From the NCBI GenBank assembly GCA_039812545.1, contig JBDIAR010000085.1, forward strand, positions 1 to 14,699: 14,699 nucleotides of DNA, written 5' to 3'. The DNA comes from JBDIAR01 sp039812545 (GTDB taxonomy: Bacteria > Actinomycetota > Actinomycetes > Actinomycetales > Dermatophilaceae). A program made the translations under genes and the position numbers. Shown here piece by piece: positions 1-7,592 of the stretch; position 1 is the first letter of the stretch; the number at the start of each line of letters is the position of its first letter. The notes beneath the pieces are model-generated. The model had not been told where the DNA came from. It ran no database searches and saw only the letters and a list, made by a program, of their open reading frames with translations.

Positions 1-30
1 CGTCCACATCCTCGCCGTCCACATCCTCGC
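1..30 (+). repeat. two perfect tandem copies of a 15-bp unit
   Basis: The unit CGTCCACATCCTCGC is present twice in tandem (1-15 and 16-30) and a third copy begins at 31 (CGTCC) before diverging. Because 15 is a multiple of three, the repeat keeps the reading frame of whatever gene runs into the window. In the frame that ends with TGA at 51-53 it encodes a repeated Ser-Thr-Ser-Ser-Pro-like unit, which would suit a flexible C-terminal tail. The window starts here, so the full number of copies is unknown. Confidence 0.85.
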
Positions 31-53
31 CGTCCTCGGAGGTGACCGCATGA
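3..53 (+). CDS. C-terminal tail of an upstream gene, possibly amtB (partial)
   Basis: The frame beginning at position 3 is open and ends in TGA at 51-53, overlapping the ATG of the PII gene in an ATGA junction, which is typical of translationally coupled genes. The 16 visible residues are rich in Ser, Thr and Pro, with no recognisable domain. In actinobacteria the gene directly before glnK-glnD is usually the ammonium transporter amtB, whose cytoplasmic tail is variable. That identity is inferred from gene order only. The frame shared with the PII gene is also open to the window edge, so this small fragment could be non-coding. Confidence 0.35.
   Translation, partial: STSSPSTSSPSSEVTA
38..45 (+). 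promoter_or_regulatory. ribosome binding site of the PII gene
   Basis: GGAGGTGA is a near-complete anti-16S match lying 4 nt before the ATG at 50. It fixes that ATG as the start, although the frame is open further upstream. Confidence 0.85.
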
Positions 54-388
54 AGCTGTTGACCGCCATCGTCAAACCCCACCGGCTCGAAGACGTCAAG
101 GAGGCACTCCAGTCCTTCGGCGTGACGGGCATGACGATCAGCGAGGCGAGCGGATACGGCCGCCAACGGGGCCATTCCGAGGTGTACCGCGGCGCGGAGT
201 ACTCCATCGACCTGGTCCCCAAGCTGCGTATCGAGATCCTGCTCGACGACGAGGACGTCCCGGACGTCACCGACGTCATCGTCAAGTCGGCGCACACCGG
301 GCGGATCGGTGACGGCAAGATCTGGACCACTGCGGTCGAGAACGTCGTCCGGGTTCGCACCGGCGAACGCGGCCCGGACGCGATCTGA
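50..388 (+). CDS. glnK: PII nitrogen regulatory protein (GlnK/GlnB type)
   Basis: This 112-residue protein is the usual length for PII signal-transduction proteins, trimeric cytoplasmic sensors of ATP/ADP and 2-oxoglutarate that control ammonium uptake and nitrogen metabolism. It begins MKLLTAIVKP. The T-loop runs from about residue 37 to 55 and contains RGAEY with Tyr51, the residue that is modified by GlnD (uridylylated in enterobacteria, adenylylated in Corynebacterium and Streptomyces). The B-loop signature TGRIGDGKIW is at about 83-92 and binds nucleotide. The gene lies 3 nt before glnD and overlaps the stop of the preceding frame, so this looks like the middle of an amtB-glnK-glnD operon. 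Family identity is certain. The choice of glnK over glnB rests on gene order. Confidence 0.97.
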   Translation: MKLLTAIVKPHRLEDVKEALQSFGVTGMTISEASGYGRQRGHSEVYRGAEYSIDLVPKLRIEILLDDEDVPDVTDVIVKSAHTGRIGDGKIWTTAVENVVRVRTGERGPDAI

Positions 389-391
389 CCG

Positions 392-2773
392 GTGGCCCTC
401 GACACTTTGGCTGCGCGCCGCCGGATGCTGGCCGACCCGCACGGCTTCCACGTCGTCGGGGCCGGTCCGCGCCGGCGGCGCGCAGCCGCGCAAGCGGTCC
501 TGGAGAATCTGGCCGAACTGTGGACGCAGGCCACCGGCGGCAACCGGTTGGACGGCGTGGCATTGGCCTGTGTCGGCAGCCTGGCCCGTCAGGAGGTGGG
601 TCCCCTCAGCGACCTCGACCTCGTTCTGCTGCACAGCGAGTCGGAGCGGCGCGAGATCACGGAATTGGCCGACCGCCTCTGGTATCCCCTGTGGGACAAC
701 GGGATCCGTTTCGATCACAGTGTTCGAACCTTGGCTCAATGCCGGGAGGCCGCCGGGCGCGACCTCTCGGCGGCCGTCGGTCTGCTCGACCTCACCCGCA
801 TCGCCGGCGACGAGACGATCGTCGCCGCCGCGCGATCGACCACCGCGCACGACTGGCGCAAGCATGCGCGGACCCGACTTCCCGAACTCGTCGAGTCCCT
901 GTATGCCAGGCACCGGCGCGAGGGCGACCTGTCCCAGTTGATCGACCCCGACCTCAAAGAGGCCAAGGGCGGGTTGCGCGACATGGGTATCCTGCGCGCC
1001 CTCACCGCCGCCTGGCTGGCGGACCGGCCGCACGGCGACGTCGACGCGGCATACGAGCATCTGTTGGATGTTCGCGACGCGCTCCACGTCGTGACAGGCC
1101 GATCCCGCGAGCGCCTGGGACGCGAGGAACAGGACAACGTGGCGGCCGTTCTCGGGATCGACGGCGGCGACGAACTCCTCGCCGGGGTCAGCGAATCGGC
1201 GCGCCTGGTGGCCTACTCCCTGGACGGGACGCTGCGCCGGGCCACCCAGGCGCGTCAGGCGCGCACGTTGCGGATCGCGGCGCGCCGCCCCCAGCTGTCG
1301 CCGCTGGGCCATGGGCTGTTCCTGCACGACGGGGAGGTCGTCCTCGGCCCCGGCGTGGATCCCGCCAAGAGCGCGCTGCTGCCGATCCGGGCCGCGCTTG
1401 CGGCCGCCCGAGCCGGCGCCACGATCGCCCCGCGCACTCTGGACAATCTCGCGGCCCACGCGCCGGCACTTCCCGTGCCGTGGACTCAGGCGACCCGCGA
1501 CGTCTTCACGGACCTGTTGGCGACCGGACCGGCGCTCGTGCCGGTCTGGGAGGGCCTGGACATCGCGGGGCTCGTCACCTCGTGGCTGCCGGCCTGGCGC
1601 GACATTCGGTGCCGGCCGCAACGCAGCCCGGTCCACCGGCATACCGTCGACCGGCACCTGATCGAGACGGTCGTGATGGCAAACGAGTACGTCCGCGACG
1701 TGCGTCGTCCGGACCTGCTCGTCCTGGCCGCCCTGTTGCACGACATCGGCAAGGTGGCCGGCGCCGTCGATCACAGCGCCGCCGGTGCGGTCATCGCCGA
1801 GGAGGCGTTGACCCGGATGGGATACCTCCCATCCGACCGGGCCCTCGTGGTCGGTCTGGTTCGCGAGCACCTCACGCTCGTGGACCTGGCGACCCGCCGC
1901 GACGTCCGCGATCCGGCGACCATCGAGCGGGCCGTGGCGGCGGTCGAGGCGGACGAGGAAGCCCTCGTCATGCTGCGGGCCCTCTCCCAGGCAGATGCGC
2001 GGGCGGTCGGCGGTCAGGCGTGGAGTACCTGGCGGGCGACCCTGCTCGCCGATCTCTGCGACGCCGCACGGCAGACGGTTCGAGATGGCTCGCCCGTCGC
2101 GGCGGTCGCGGGGCGGCCGGCTCAGCCCGACGGCGAGATCATCTCGGTGTCCGAACAGGTGGCCGCGCACGGTGGACCCGTCATCCGGGTCGACGCCCTC
2201 GATGACGCCTTCCGGGTGCTGATCGGTACGGCGGACCGGCCGGGGCTGTTCGCCGATCTGGCCGGTTGGTTCGCGGCCCACGGTTTCGGTGTTCGCTCCG
2301 CCCTCCTGCAGACAGTCGCCGCGGTCGCGGTGGACGTCTGGACGGTGACGACGACCGATGGGCAGCCGCCGGTCGTCGAGGACCTCACGAGAGACCTGCG
2401 CCGTTTGGACGCCGGCGACCCCACGCCGCTGCGGCGACTGACCCGGCGTCGGGCATCGACGACGCCGGGACGCTCCGCCTCCTCGCCGGAGACCTCGACC
2501 AGGGTGCTGGTGCTGCCCGACGCCTCGACGCGTGCGACGGTGCTCGAGGTGCGGACGACCGACCGGACCGGACTGTTGCATCAGATCGGGCGAGCTCTGT
2601 CGGACAACGGGATCAGTGTCAGCTCAGCTCACGTGGGCACGTATGCCGGTCAAGCCGTCGACACCTTCTACGTCACGACCGGCGATGACAAGGGTGGTCG
2701 GGGAGGTCCGTTGACACCGGCCGCCACGGGCCGCGCCATCGCGGTGATCGTCGACGCCTGCGACGGCGGCTGA
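392..2773 (+). CDS. glnD: PII nucleotidyltransferase / deuridylylase-type enzyme GlnD
   Basis: This 793-residue bifunctional enzyme modifies and demodifies PII according to glutamine status. The nucleotidyltransferase domain carries GSLARQEVGPLSDLDL at about 62-77, where Asp74 and Asp76 are the metal-binding pair. An HD hydrolase domain follows, with LLHDIGK around residues 448-454 (His450-Asp451), responsible for removing the group. Two C-terminal ACT domains sense glutamine: one from about 597 to 650 (ADRPGLFADLAGW) and one from about 715 to 765 (TDRTGLLHQIGRAL). They are joined by a low-complexity Arg/Ser/Thr linker. It is somewhat shorter than the roughly 890 residues of E. coli GlnD. The start is GTG, 3 nt after glnK, so the genes are surely cotranscribed. 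By analogy with other actinobacteria the transferred group may be AMP rather than UMP; the sequence does not settle this. Confidence 0.95.
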   Translation: MALDTLAARRRMLADPHGFHVVGAGPRRRRAAAQAVLENLAELWTQATGGNRLDGVALACVGSLARQEVGPLSDLDLVLLHSESERREITELADRLWYPLWDNGIRFDHSVRTLAQCREAAGRDLSAAVGLLDLTRIAGDETIVAAARSTTAHDWRKHARTRLPELVESLYARHRREGDLSQLIDPDLKEAKGGLRDMGILRALTAAWLADRPHGDVDAAYEHLLDVRDALHVVTGRSRERLGREEQDNVAAVLGIDGGDELLAGVSESARLVAYSLDGTLRRATQARQARTLRIAARRPQLSPLGHGLFLHDGEVVLGPGVDPAKSALLPIRAALAAARAGATIAPRTLDNLAAHAPALPVPWTQATRDVFTDLLATGPALVPVWEGLDIAGLVTSWLPAWRDIRCRPQRSPVHRHTVDRHLIETVVMANEYVRDVRRPDLLVLAALLHDIGKVAGAVDHSAAGAVIAEEALTRMGYLPSDRALVVGLVREHLTLVDLATRRDVRDPATIERAVAAVEADEEALVMLRALSQADARAVGGQAWSTWRATLLADLCDAARQTVRDGSPVAAVAGRPAQPDGEIISVSEQVAAHGGPVIRVDALDDAFRVLIGTADRPGLFADLAGWFAAHGFGVRSALLQTVAAVAVDVWTVTTTDGQPPVVEDLTRDLRRLDAGDPTPLRRLTRRRASTTPGRSASSPETSTRVLVLPDASTRATVLEVRTTDRTGLLHQIGRALSDNGISVSSAHVGTYAGQAVDTFYVTTGDDKGGRGGPLTPAATGRAIAVIVDACDGG

Positions 2774-2789
2774 ACCCGCGCACCCGGCA

Positions 2790-2795
2790 TACGAT
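2790..2795 (+). promoter_or_regulatory. -10 element TACGAT of a leaderless transcript
   Basis: TACGAT fits the actinobacterial TANNNT -10 consensus and is followed by exactly 6 nt before the GTG at 2802, so transcription would begin at the first base of the start codon. There is no Shine-Dalgarno sequence before that GTG. No convincing -35 box is visible. The element overlaps a copy of the GGCATAC motif (2786-2792). Confidence 0.55.
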
Positions 2796-2801
2796 GACGC
2801 A

Positions 2802-3275
2802 GTGGTCGCCCGTCCGAAGACTCCACCGCACAGTGGTCCCGAGAGTGCCTCGTTGGCACTTGTCCTGCGTCCGCGGTGGGTGGCCGTCCTGGAGGTCGCC
2901 GGTGTTCTGCTGCTGACCGTCGTGCTCGCGGCTCGGTACAGCGACTGGCCGGTCATGGGCGCGATCCTGGCCGCCGGTGCGTTCATCCTGCTCAGCATCA
3001 AGCCCGAGTCGATCCATCTGGGACCCGACGGGATTCGCGTGGACCGGTGGTGGCGGGGGCGCCCGCAACCGCCCGGCCAGATCACCCGGATCTTCACAAC
3101 CCGCGGTTCGCACGAGCACCGGGCCGTCGCCATCCAGACCGGCAGGGGGACCAGTCTGCCGTTCGCGGTCAACGGCGACACGCAGGCTTTCCGTTCGGCG
3201 CTGGGTGCCGCGTTGACCGCGTCAGGGGCCGAGGGCGTCGTCGAAGAGGACGCGCGCAGCGCCATCTTCGGATAG
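2802..3275 (+). CDS. two-helix membrane protein of unknown function
   Basis: I do not recognise this 157-residue protein. It has a polar N-terminus of about 25 residues. Two closely spaced hydrophobic helices follow at roughly residues 26-44 (WVAVLEVAGVLLLTVVLAA) and 50-67 (PVMGAILAAGAFILLSIK). The remaining 90 residues form a soluble beta-rich domain (HLGPDGIRVDRWW, TRIFTTRGS, AVAIQTGRGTSLPF, then an amphipathic helix). That layout, a helical hairpin followed by a small domain with GPDGIRV and W/R-rich strands, resembles bacterial PH-like domain membrane proteins, but this is a topology argument only. It starts with GTG 28 nt after glnD and has its own likely leaderless promoter, so it need not belong to the nitrogen operon. 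Confidence 0.75.
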   Translation: MVARPKTPPHSGPESASLALVLRPRWVAVLEVAGVLLLTVVLAARYSDWPVMGAILAAGAFILLSIKPESIHLGPDGIRVDRWWRGRPQPPGQITRIFTTRGSHEHRAVAIQTGRGTSLPFAVNGDTQAFRSALGAALTASGAEGVVEEDARSAIFG

Positions 3276-3393
3276 CCGCCCGGCCGGTGGAAGTGGCCGC
3301 TCCGGTGGCCAAACCGTGACCCTGGGTCCGAAGAAGATGCTCGCCTTTGCCCAGATCCCGGGGAACACTGTTAGGGCTGAACCCACGATGCGC

Positions 3394-3400
3394 AAGGAGG
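3394..3400 (+). promoter_or_regulatory. ribosome binding site of the sugar-binding lipoprotein
   Basis: AAGGAGG lies 8 nt before the ATG at 3409 and decides that start. The frame is open upstream to a GTG at 3316 and also contains an ATG at 3388. Only the 3409 start places a normal short signal peptide directly before the lipobox. A weak sigma-70-like pair (TTGCCC at 3347, TTAGGG at 3371, 18 nt apart) precedes it but is not strong enough to call. Confidence 0.85.
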
Positions 3401-3408
3401 CGTACCTC

Positions 3409-4731
3409 ATGCTCAAATCCACTCTGCGGACCGTTGCCACGGTCACGGCGGTGGCGGCTCTCTCCCTGACGGCCTGCAGTAGCGGTGGCGGCACCACCAC
3501 TCCGCCCTCGACCACCGAATCGTCGGGGACGACGTCAGCCACCGGCGGAGCAAAGGCGGGCGGCGCCGGTGGCAATGTCGGCGTCTTCACCTGGTGGGCG
3601 GCGGGCTCGGAGAAGGACGGCCTGGACGCCCTCAGCGCGCTCTTCAAGACGACGTACCCGAACGACACGTTCGTCAACCTCGCGGTGGCCGGCGGTGCGG
3701 GCACCAACGCCAAGGCCAAGTTGGCTTCGGACCTGGCCAACGGCAACCCGCCGGACTCGTTCCAGGGCCACGCCGGTGCCGAACTCACCGACTACATCAC
3801 GGCCGGCCAGATCCTGCCCGTCAACGACATCATCGACGGTCTCGGTGGCGAGAAGGTCTTCCCCAAGAGTCTGCTCGACCGGCTCTCGGTCGACGGCAAG
3901 ATCTACTCGGTGCCCTCGAACATCCACCGCGCCAACGTCGTGTGGGCCAACGCGGCCGTGCTCAAGAACGCCGGCATCACCGAGACGCCCAAGGACATCA
4001 AGGCGTGGATCGCCGATATGGACAAGGTCAAGGCCAAGGGCATCGCGACCCCGCTCACCATCGGCGGCACGTGGACTCAGTTGCAGCTCTTCGAGACCGT
4101 GCTCATCGCCGACTTGGGCGCCGACAAGTACAACGGCCTCTTCGACGGCAAGACCAAGTGGGACGACGAGGGCGTCAAGACCGCCGTCGCCGACTACAAG
4201 AAGCTGCTGAGCTACACCAACACCGCCTCACCCGGCGACGACTGGACCCCGGCGACGGACATGGTCATCGACGGCAAGGCGGCATACAACGTCATGGGTG
4301 ACTGGGCGGTCGCGGAGTTCAACACCAAGGGCAAGAAGGACGGGGTGGACTACAGCTACTTCCCGGTCCCCGGCACCGACGGCGTGTTCGACTTCCTCGC
4401 CGACTCCTTCACCCTGCCCAAGGGCGCCAAGAACCCCGACGGCGCCAAGGACTGGCTGAACCTGGTCGGTTCGGCCGACGGTCAGAAGGCGTTCAACCTC
4501 AAGAAGGGTTCGATCCCGGCGCGCACGGACGTCGCCCCCACGGACTTCCCGCCCTACCAGCAGTCCGCGATGAAGGCGTTCAAGGACAACACGATCGTCT
4601 CCTCGATCGCGCACGGCGCGGCCGTCAACCTGGCCTGGAACACCGACCTGTCCGACGCGATCGCCAAGTTCTACTCGAGCAAGGACGAGGCGGCTCTCGT
4701 CGCCGCTCTGGTCGCGGCTGCCGGCAAGTGA
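3409..4731 (+). CDS. carbohydrate ABC importer, substrate-binding lipoprotein (glucose/mannose type)
   Basis: This 440-residue extracellular solute-binding protein (family 1) captures a sugar for the two permeases encoded downstream. It has a lipoprotein signal peptide: MLKSTLRTVATV, a hydrophobic stretch, then the lipobox LTAC with Cys23 as the lipidated residue. A Ser/Thr/Gly linker of about 25 residues leads to the folded part. The opening VFTWWAAGSEKDGLDAL and the segment VPSNIHRANVVWAN (residues 168-181) match the style of the GtsA/Thermus glucose-mannose binding proteins as I recall them, so a hexose ligand is plausible, though the ligand is not proven by sequence. The gene is separated from the permeases by a 122-nt gap holding a strong hairpin, which would allow more binding protein than permease to be made. 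No sugar-responsive regulator gene is adjacent. Confidence 0.9.
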   Translation: MLKSTLRTVATVTAVAALSLTACSSGGGTTTPPSTTESSGTTSATGGAKAGGAGGNVGVFTWWAAGSEKDGLDALSALFKTTYPNDTFVNLAVAGGAGTNAKAKLASDLANGNPPDSFQGHAGAELTDYITAGQILPVNDIIDGLGGEKVFPKSLLDRLSVDGKIYSVPSNIHRANVVWANAAVLKNAGITETPKDIKAWIADMDKVKAKGIATPLTIGGTWTQLQLFETVLIADLGADKYNGLFDGKTKWDDEGVKTAVADYKKLLSYTNTASPGDDWTPATDMVIDGKAAYNVMGDWAVAEFNTKGKKDGVDYSYFPVPGTDGVFDFLADSFTLPKGAKNPDGAKDWLNLVGSADGQKAFNLKKGSIPARTDVAPTDFPPYQQSAMKAFKDNTIVSSIAHGAAVNLAWNTDLSDAIAKFYSSKDEAALVAALVAAAGK

Positions 4732-4785
4732 GTATGCCGACCCGTCGTTCGTCCGACGTGTAGCCTGTCCGACCCGTAGGTCCGT

Positions 4786-4830
4786 CGACCCGTCGGGGCA
4801 GGGCCCATCGAGCCCCGCCCCGACGGGTCG
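4786..4830 (+). terminator. 14-bp perfect hairpin between binding-protein and permease genes
   Basis: The arms 4786-4799 (CGACCCGTCGGGGC) and 4817-4830 are perfectly complementary over 14 bp and enclose a 17-nt loop, within which GGGC (4801-4804) can pair with GCCC (4812-4815). There is no U-tract. It sits 55 nt after the binding-protein stop and 23 nt before the next start. It could be a partial terminator or an RNase-blocking 3' end that keeps the binding-protein mRNA more abundant. The sequence CGACCCGT also occurs at 4738-4745 and 4770-4777, so the right arm could pair with alternative partners. Confidence 0.8.
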
Positions 4831-4853
4831 CCCGTCATCGTGAGGGAGCGCGC

Positions 4854-5774
4854 ATGAAGAGATTGAAGGAGCACGCACCGGCGCTGGTGCTGATCGCTCC
4901 GTCCGCGATCCTGGTCGGGATCTTCGTGTACGGGATGATCGGCCAGACGCTGGGCAAGTCCCTGGAGCGGGTCTCGCAGGCCGGTCGGATCGGCGGTGAA
5001 CGGGTCGTCAATCCCGGTGGCGTGGCCAACTATTCGCAACTGCTGACCTCCCCGGACTACAAGCAGGCGCTGTTCAACCTGCTCGTGCTCACCGTGGTCT
5101 TCGTCGGCGGCACCATGTTCTTCGGGATCCTCTGGGCGGTCCTGCTGGAAAAGGGAGTCAGCGCCGAGGGTGTGTTCCGGTCGATCTACCTGCTGCCGAT
5201 GGCGATCAGCTTCGTCGCCGCGGGCGTGGTCTGGCGCTGGCTGTTGGCGCCCGTCAACGCGGCCGACCCGACCCAGGACACCGGGCTGAACAAGCTCTTC
5301 GAAAACCTGCATCTCGGCTTCCTCAAGAACGACTGGTGGCAGTCGAGTTCGCCGCTGCACATGGCGGCGATGGCGGTCCCGGCCATCTGGCAGTTGTCGG
5401 GCTATGTCATGGCCCTCTTCCTGGCCGGCTTCCGGGGGATCTCCGAAGACCACCGTGAAGCGGCCCGGATCGACGGTGCCAGTGAATGGAAAATCTACCG
5501 CCACGTGCTCTTCCCACAGTTGTCGCCGATCGCGCTGTCGGCCCTCATCATCATCGGGCACATGTCGATGAAGATGTTCGACCTCATCTACTCCATCGCG
5601 GGCCAGGCCGCACCGAACGCCGACGTCCCGGCGACGCTGATGTGGAAGCAGATCTTCCAGCAGCACCAGCCGACCACGGCCGCGGTCAACGCGACCATCC
5701 TGCTGGTCCTGGTCGCCCTGGTCGTCATCCCCTACCTCGTCTACACCAACCGCACCGAGAGGCAGTCCCGCTGA
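4854..5774 (+). CDS. carbohydrate ABC transporter permease (MalF/GtsB type)
   Basis: This 306-residue inner-membrane subunit of a CUT1-type sugar importer has about six transmembrane helices: near residues 10-32, 70-98, 107-135, 165-190, 222-247 and 268-300. The cytoplasmic EAA loop that docks on the ATPase begins at residue 202 (EAARIDGASEWKIYRHVLFP), as in the MalF family. The ATG at 4854 is preceded by GAGGGAG 5 nt upstream. Its stop overlaps the start of the next permease by one base (TGATG, 5772-5776), so the two subunits are translationally coupled and probably form a heterodimer. Together with the preceding lipoprotein it forms a complete transporter except for the ATP-binding subunit. 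Confidence 0.93.
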   Translation: MKRLKEHAPALVLIAPSAILVGIFVYGMIGQTLGKSLERVSQAGRIGGERVVNPGGVANYSQLLTSPDYKQALFNLLVLTVVFVGGTMFFGILWAVLLEKGVSAEGVFRSIYLLPMAISFVAAGVVWRWLLAPVNAADPTQDTGLNKLFENLHLGFLKNDWWQSSSPLHMAAMAVPAIWQLSGYVMALFLAGFRGISEDHREAARIDGASEWKIYRHVLFPQLSPIALSALIIIGHMSMKMFDLIYSIAGQAAPNADVPATLMWKQIFQQHQPTTAAVNATILLVLVALVVIPYLVYTNRTERQSR

Positions 5775-6691
5775 TGACCACGAACACCGCGGTCGCGCCT
5801 CCGGGGGCCGAACTGGCCCAACCACTGCGCGAGCAGGGCCGGGCGCCGGGCACCGGGGGCAGCCGCGTCACCCGGGTCATCCGGTATGCCCTGCTCATCT
5901 TCTTCTTGATCGTCATCTGCACGCCGTTGTACGTCCTGCTCGTGACGAGCTTCAAGTCCAACGCCGACTTCCGACTCAGCGAGATGTGGAACCTGCCGAA
6001 GTCGCTGGGCTTCGATGGGTGGGGGCGGGCCTGGACGGCCCTGGCGCCTGCGCTGGCCCGGTCCGTCTTCCTGGCCGTCACCGCGGCGGTGCTGTCCTCG
6101 TTCCTGGGCTCACTCAACGGGTTCGTCTTCGCCAAGTGGAAGTTCCCCGGCGCCACAACGGTGTTCACGCTCTTCCTGTTCGGCATGTTCATCCCCTACC
6201 AGGCGATCATGATCCCGCTGCAGGGTCTGTTCATCGACCTGCAGGCCCGGCCGGGCCTCGGCTGGCTCACCGGCATACCGGAACTCATCGTCGTGCACAC
6301 GATCTTCGGCATACCGATCTGCACGTTGATCTTCCGCAACTACTACGCGACCGCCGTGCCCACGGAAATCCTCGAGGCCGCCAAGGTCGACGGTGCCGGC
6401 ATGCTGCGGACGTTCCGGTCCATCGTGTTCCCGGTGTCGGCGCCGGCGTTCGTCGTGACGATGATCTGGCAGTTCACCTCGGCGTGGAACGACTTCCTGT
6501 TCGCGCTCTTCCTCACCAACCGCAACACCGGTCCGGTGACGTATGCGTTGAACGAGATCGCCGGGGGACAGTTCCCCGACTATCCGGGCACGATGGCCGG
6601 GGTGCTGCTCGCCTCGCTGCCGACGCTGATCGTCTACCTGACGATGGGGCGGTACTTCATCGGCGGTCTGATGAGCGGTTCGGTCAAGTAG
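5774..6691 (+). CDS. carbohydrate ABC transporter permease (MalG/GtsC type)
   Basis: This 305-residue second permease subunit partners the one just upstream. The start ATG at 5774 shares its A with the TGA of the preceding gene. A polar N-terminal tail of about 33 residues precedes the first helix (RYALLIFFLIVICTPLYVLL). Five more hydrophobic segments follow, and the EAA loop is at residues 201-208 (EAAKVDGA), followed by FRSIVFP. The C-terminus GRYFIGGLMSGSVK is a classic MalG-family ending and contacts the ATPase in characterised relatives. No ATPase gene follows; the next gene is convergent and overlaps by 8 bp. In many actinobacteria such importers share one MsiK-type ATPase encoded elsewhere, which is the likely situation here (inference). 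Confidence 0.93.
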   Translation: MTTNTAVAPPGAELAQPLREQGRAPGTGGSRVTRVIRYALLIFFLIVICTPLYVLLVTSFKSNADFRLSEMWNLPKSLGFDGWGRAWTALAPALARSVFLAVTAAVLSSFLGSLNGFVFAKWKFPGATTVFTLFLFGMFIPYQAIMIPLQGLFIDLQARPGLGWLTGIPELIVVHTIFGIPICTLIFRNYYATAVPTEILEAAKVDGAGMLRTFRSIVFPVSAPAFVVTMIWQFTSAWNDFLFALFLTNRNTGPVTYALNEIAGGQFPDYPGTMAGVLLASLPTLIVYLTMGRYFIGGLMSGSVK

Positions 6692-7592
6692 CGGCGGGAT
6701 CGGCCGGGCGGGACCGGCGCTGGGCCGCCACGCTCGGTTCGGTCAGTGCCCACCGGACCACGGCCGCGCCGGCCCAGCCCGCCGGTCGTCCGGCCAGTCG
6801 AGCGGCGGTCCCGACCCGGCCGAGGTCGAGCATCCGCAGGGCCCACGTCGGCAGGAGATGCAGCGCCCCGGCGGTGAGCATCGCGTACCCCGGCCGGGCG
6901 GACAGCGGTAGGGGCGGCTCGAAGATCAGGAAGCGCGCCGCGTCGCGTGCCGCCGCGGTGCTCTGCAACTCGGGCCGGTATGCCGCCAGGCAGTCGCGCA
7001 GTTCCCGCTCGGTGGTCGGCACCTGCGTCGCGCCGAGCGCCCGGGCCGCGACCGCGCTCTGGGCGACATAGGTATCGCGCTCGGCCGCGGTCAGCGAGCG
7101 CCGGTTGTAGGCCTGGTAGGCCGAGAGGAAGGAGTCGATCTCGGCGACGTGCACCCAGCGCAACAGGTGCGGGTCGGACGCGCTGTAGTCCCGCCCGTCC
7201 GGGGCCCGGCCGCGGACGCGGCGGTGGACCTCGCGGACCCGCTCGATCGCCGCGTCCGCGTCGGGGATGGTCGCGAAGGTCGTCTTGGCGATGAAATCGC
7301 TGGTGCGGTGCAACCGGCCCCACGGATCGCCGCGGTAGCCCGAATGTCCGGCGACCCCCGCCATCGCCAGCGGGTGCAGCGATTGCAGAAGCAGGGCACG
7401 GATCCCGCCGACGAACATGGCGGAGTCGGAGTGCACCCACCAGATCGGGTCGTCCGCGCTGAAGCGCCGGGGTCCCGGCTTGCCCCAGATGTCGGCGGTG
7501 CGGCGTTCCAGGTCGTCCCCGGCGACCCGGGCCCGCAGGGCGTCGGCGAGTCGTCGGCGCGGACCGCGGGCCGGCCGAGTGAACCCGCTCAT
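6684..7592 (-). CDS. DUF2236 / MpaB-type oxygenase family protein
   Basis: This 302-residue protein of the DUF2236 family is often annotated as MpaB or latex-clearing-protein-like oxygenase; some members bind haem b. Family features visible here are WWVHSD at 51-56, SLHPLAMAGVAGHSGY at about 71-86, the segment GDPWGRLHRTSDF at 88-100, a conserved His at 123, and RWVHVAEIDSF at 145-155. Conserved histidines (73, 83, 123, 148) are candidates for a metal or haem centre, though I cannot assign axial ligands with certainty. There is no signal peptide, so it is probably cytoplasmic or membrane-associated. Its ATG overlaps the stop of the upstream HTH gene in an ATGA junction, so the two are coupled. 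Its 3' end overlaps the convergent permease gene by 8 bp. The substrate is unknown. Confidence 0.85.
   Translation of the reverse strand: MSGFTRPARGPRRRLADALRARVAGDDLERRTADIWGKPGPRRFSADDPIWWVHSDSAMFVGGIRALLLQSLHPLAMAGVAGHSGYRGDPWGRLHRTSDFIAKTTFATIPDADAAIERVREVHRRVRGRAPDGRDYSASDPHLLRWVHVAEIDSFLSAYQAYNRRSLTAAERDTYVAQSAVAARALGATQVPTTERELRDCLAAYRPELQSTAAARDAARFLIFEPPLPLSARPGYAMLTAGALHLLPTWALRMLDLGRVGTAARLAGRPAGWAGAAVVRWALTEPSVAAQRRSRPADPAAT

Noticed and set aside
520..2205. A 561-codon plus-strand frame within glnD
   Set aside because: It is the +1 frame of a gene with intact catalytic motifs; its product is Arg/Gly/Pro-rich and without structure.
3316..3408. Upstream extension of the sugar-binding protein to GTG 3316 or ATG 3388
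   Set aside because: The extension would bury the signal peptide behind up to 31 polar residues, while AAGGAGG is placed correctly for the ATG at 3409.
4671..5825. A 384-codon minus-strand frame opposite the first sugar permease
   Set aside because: It is a shadow of a clear membrane protein gene; the sequence is Asp/Arg/Gln-rich with no recognisable domain.
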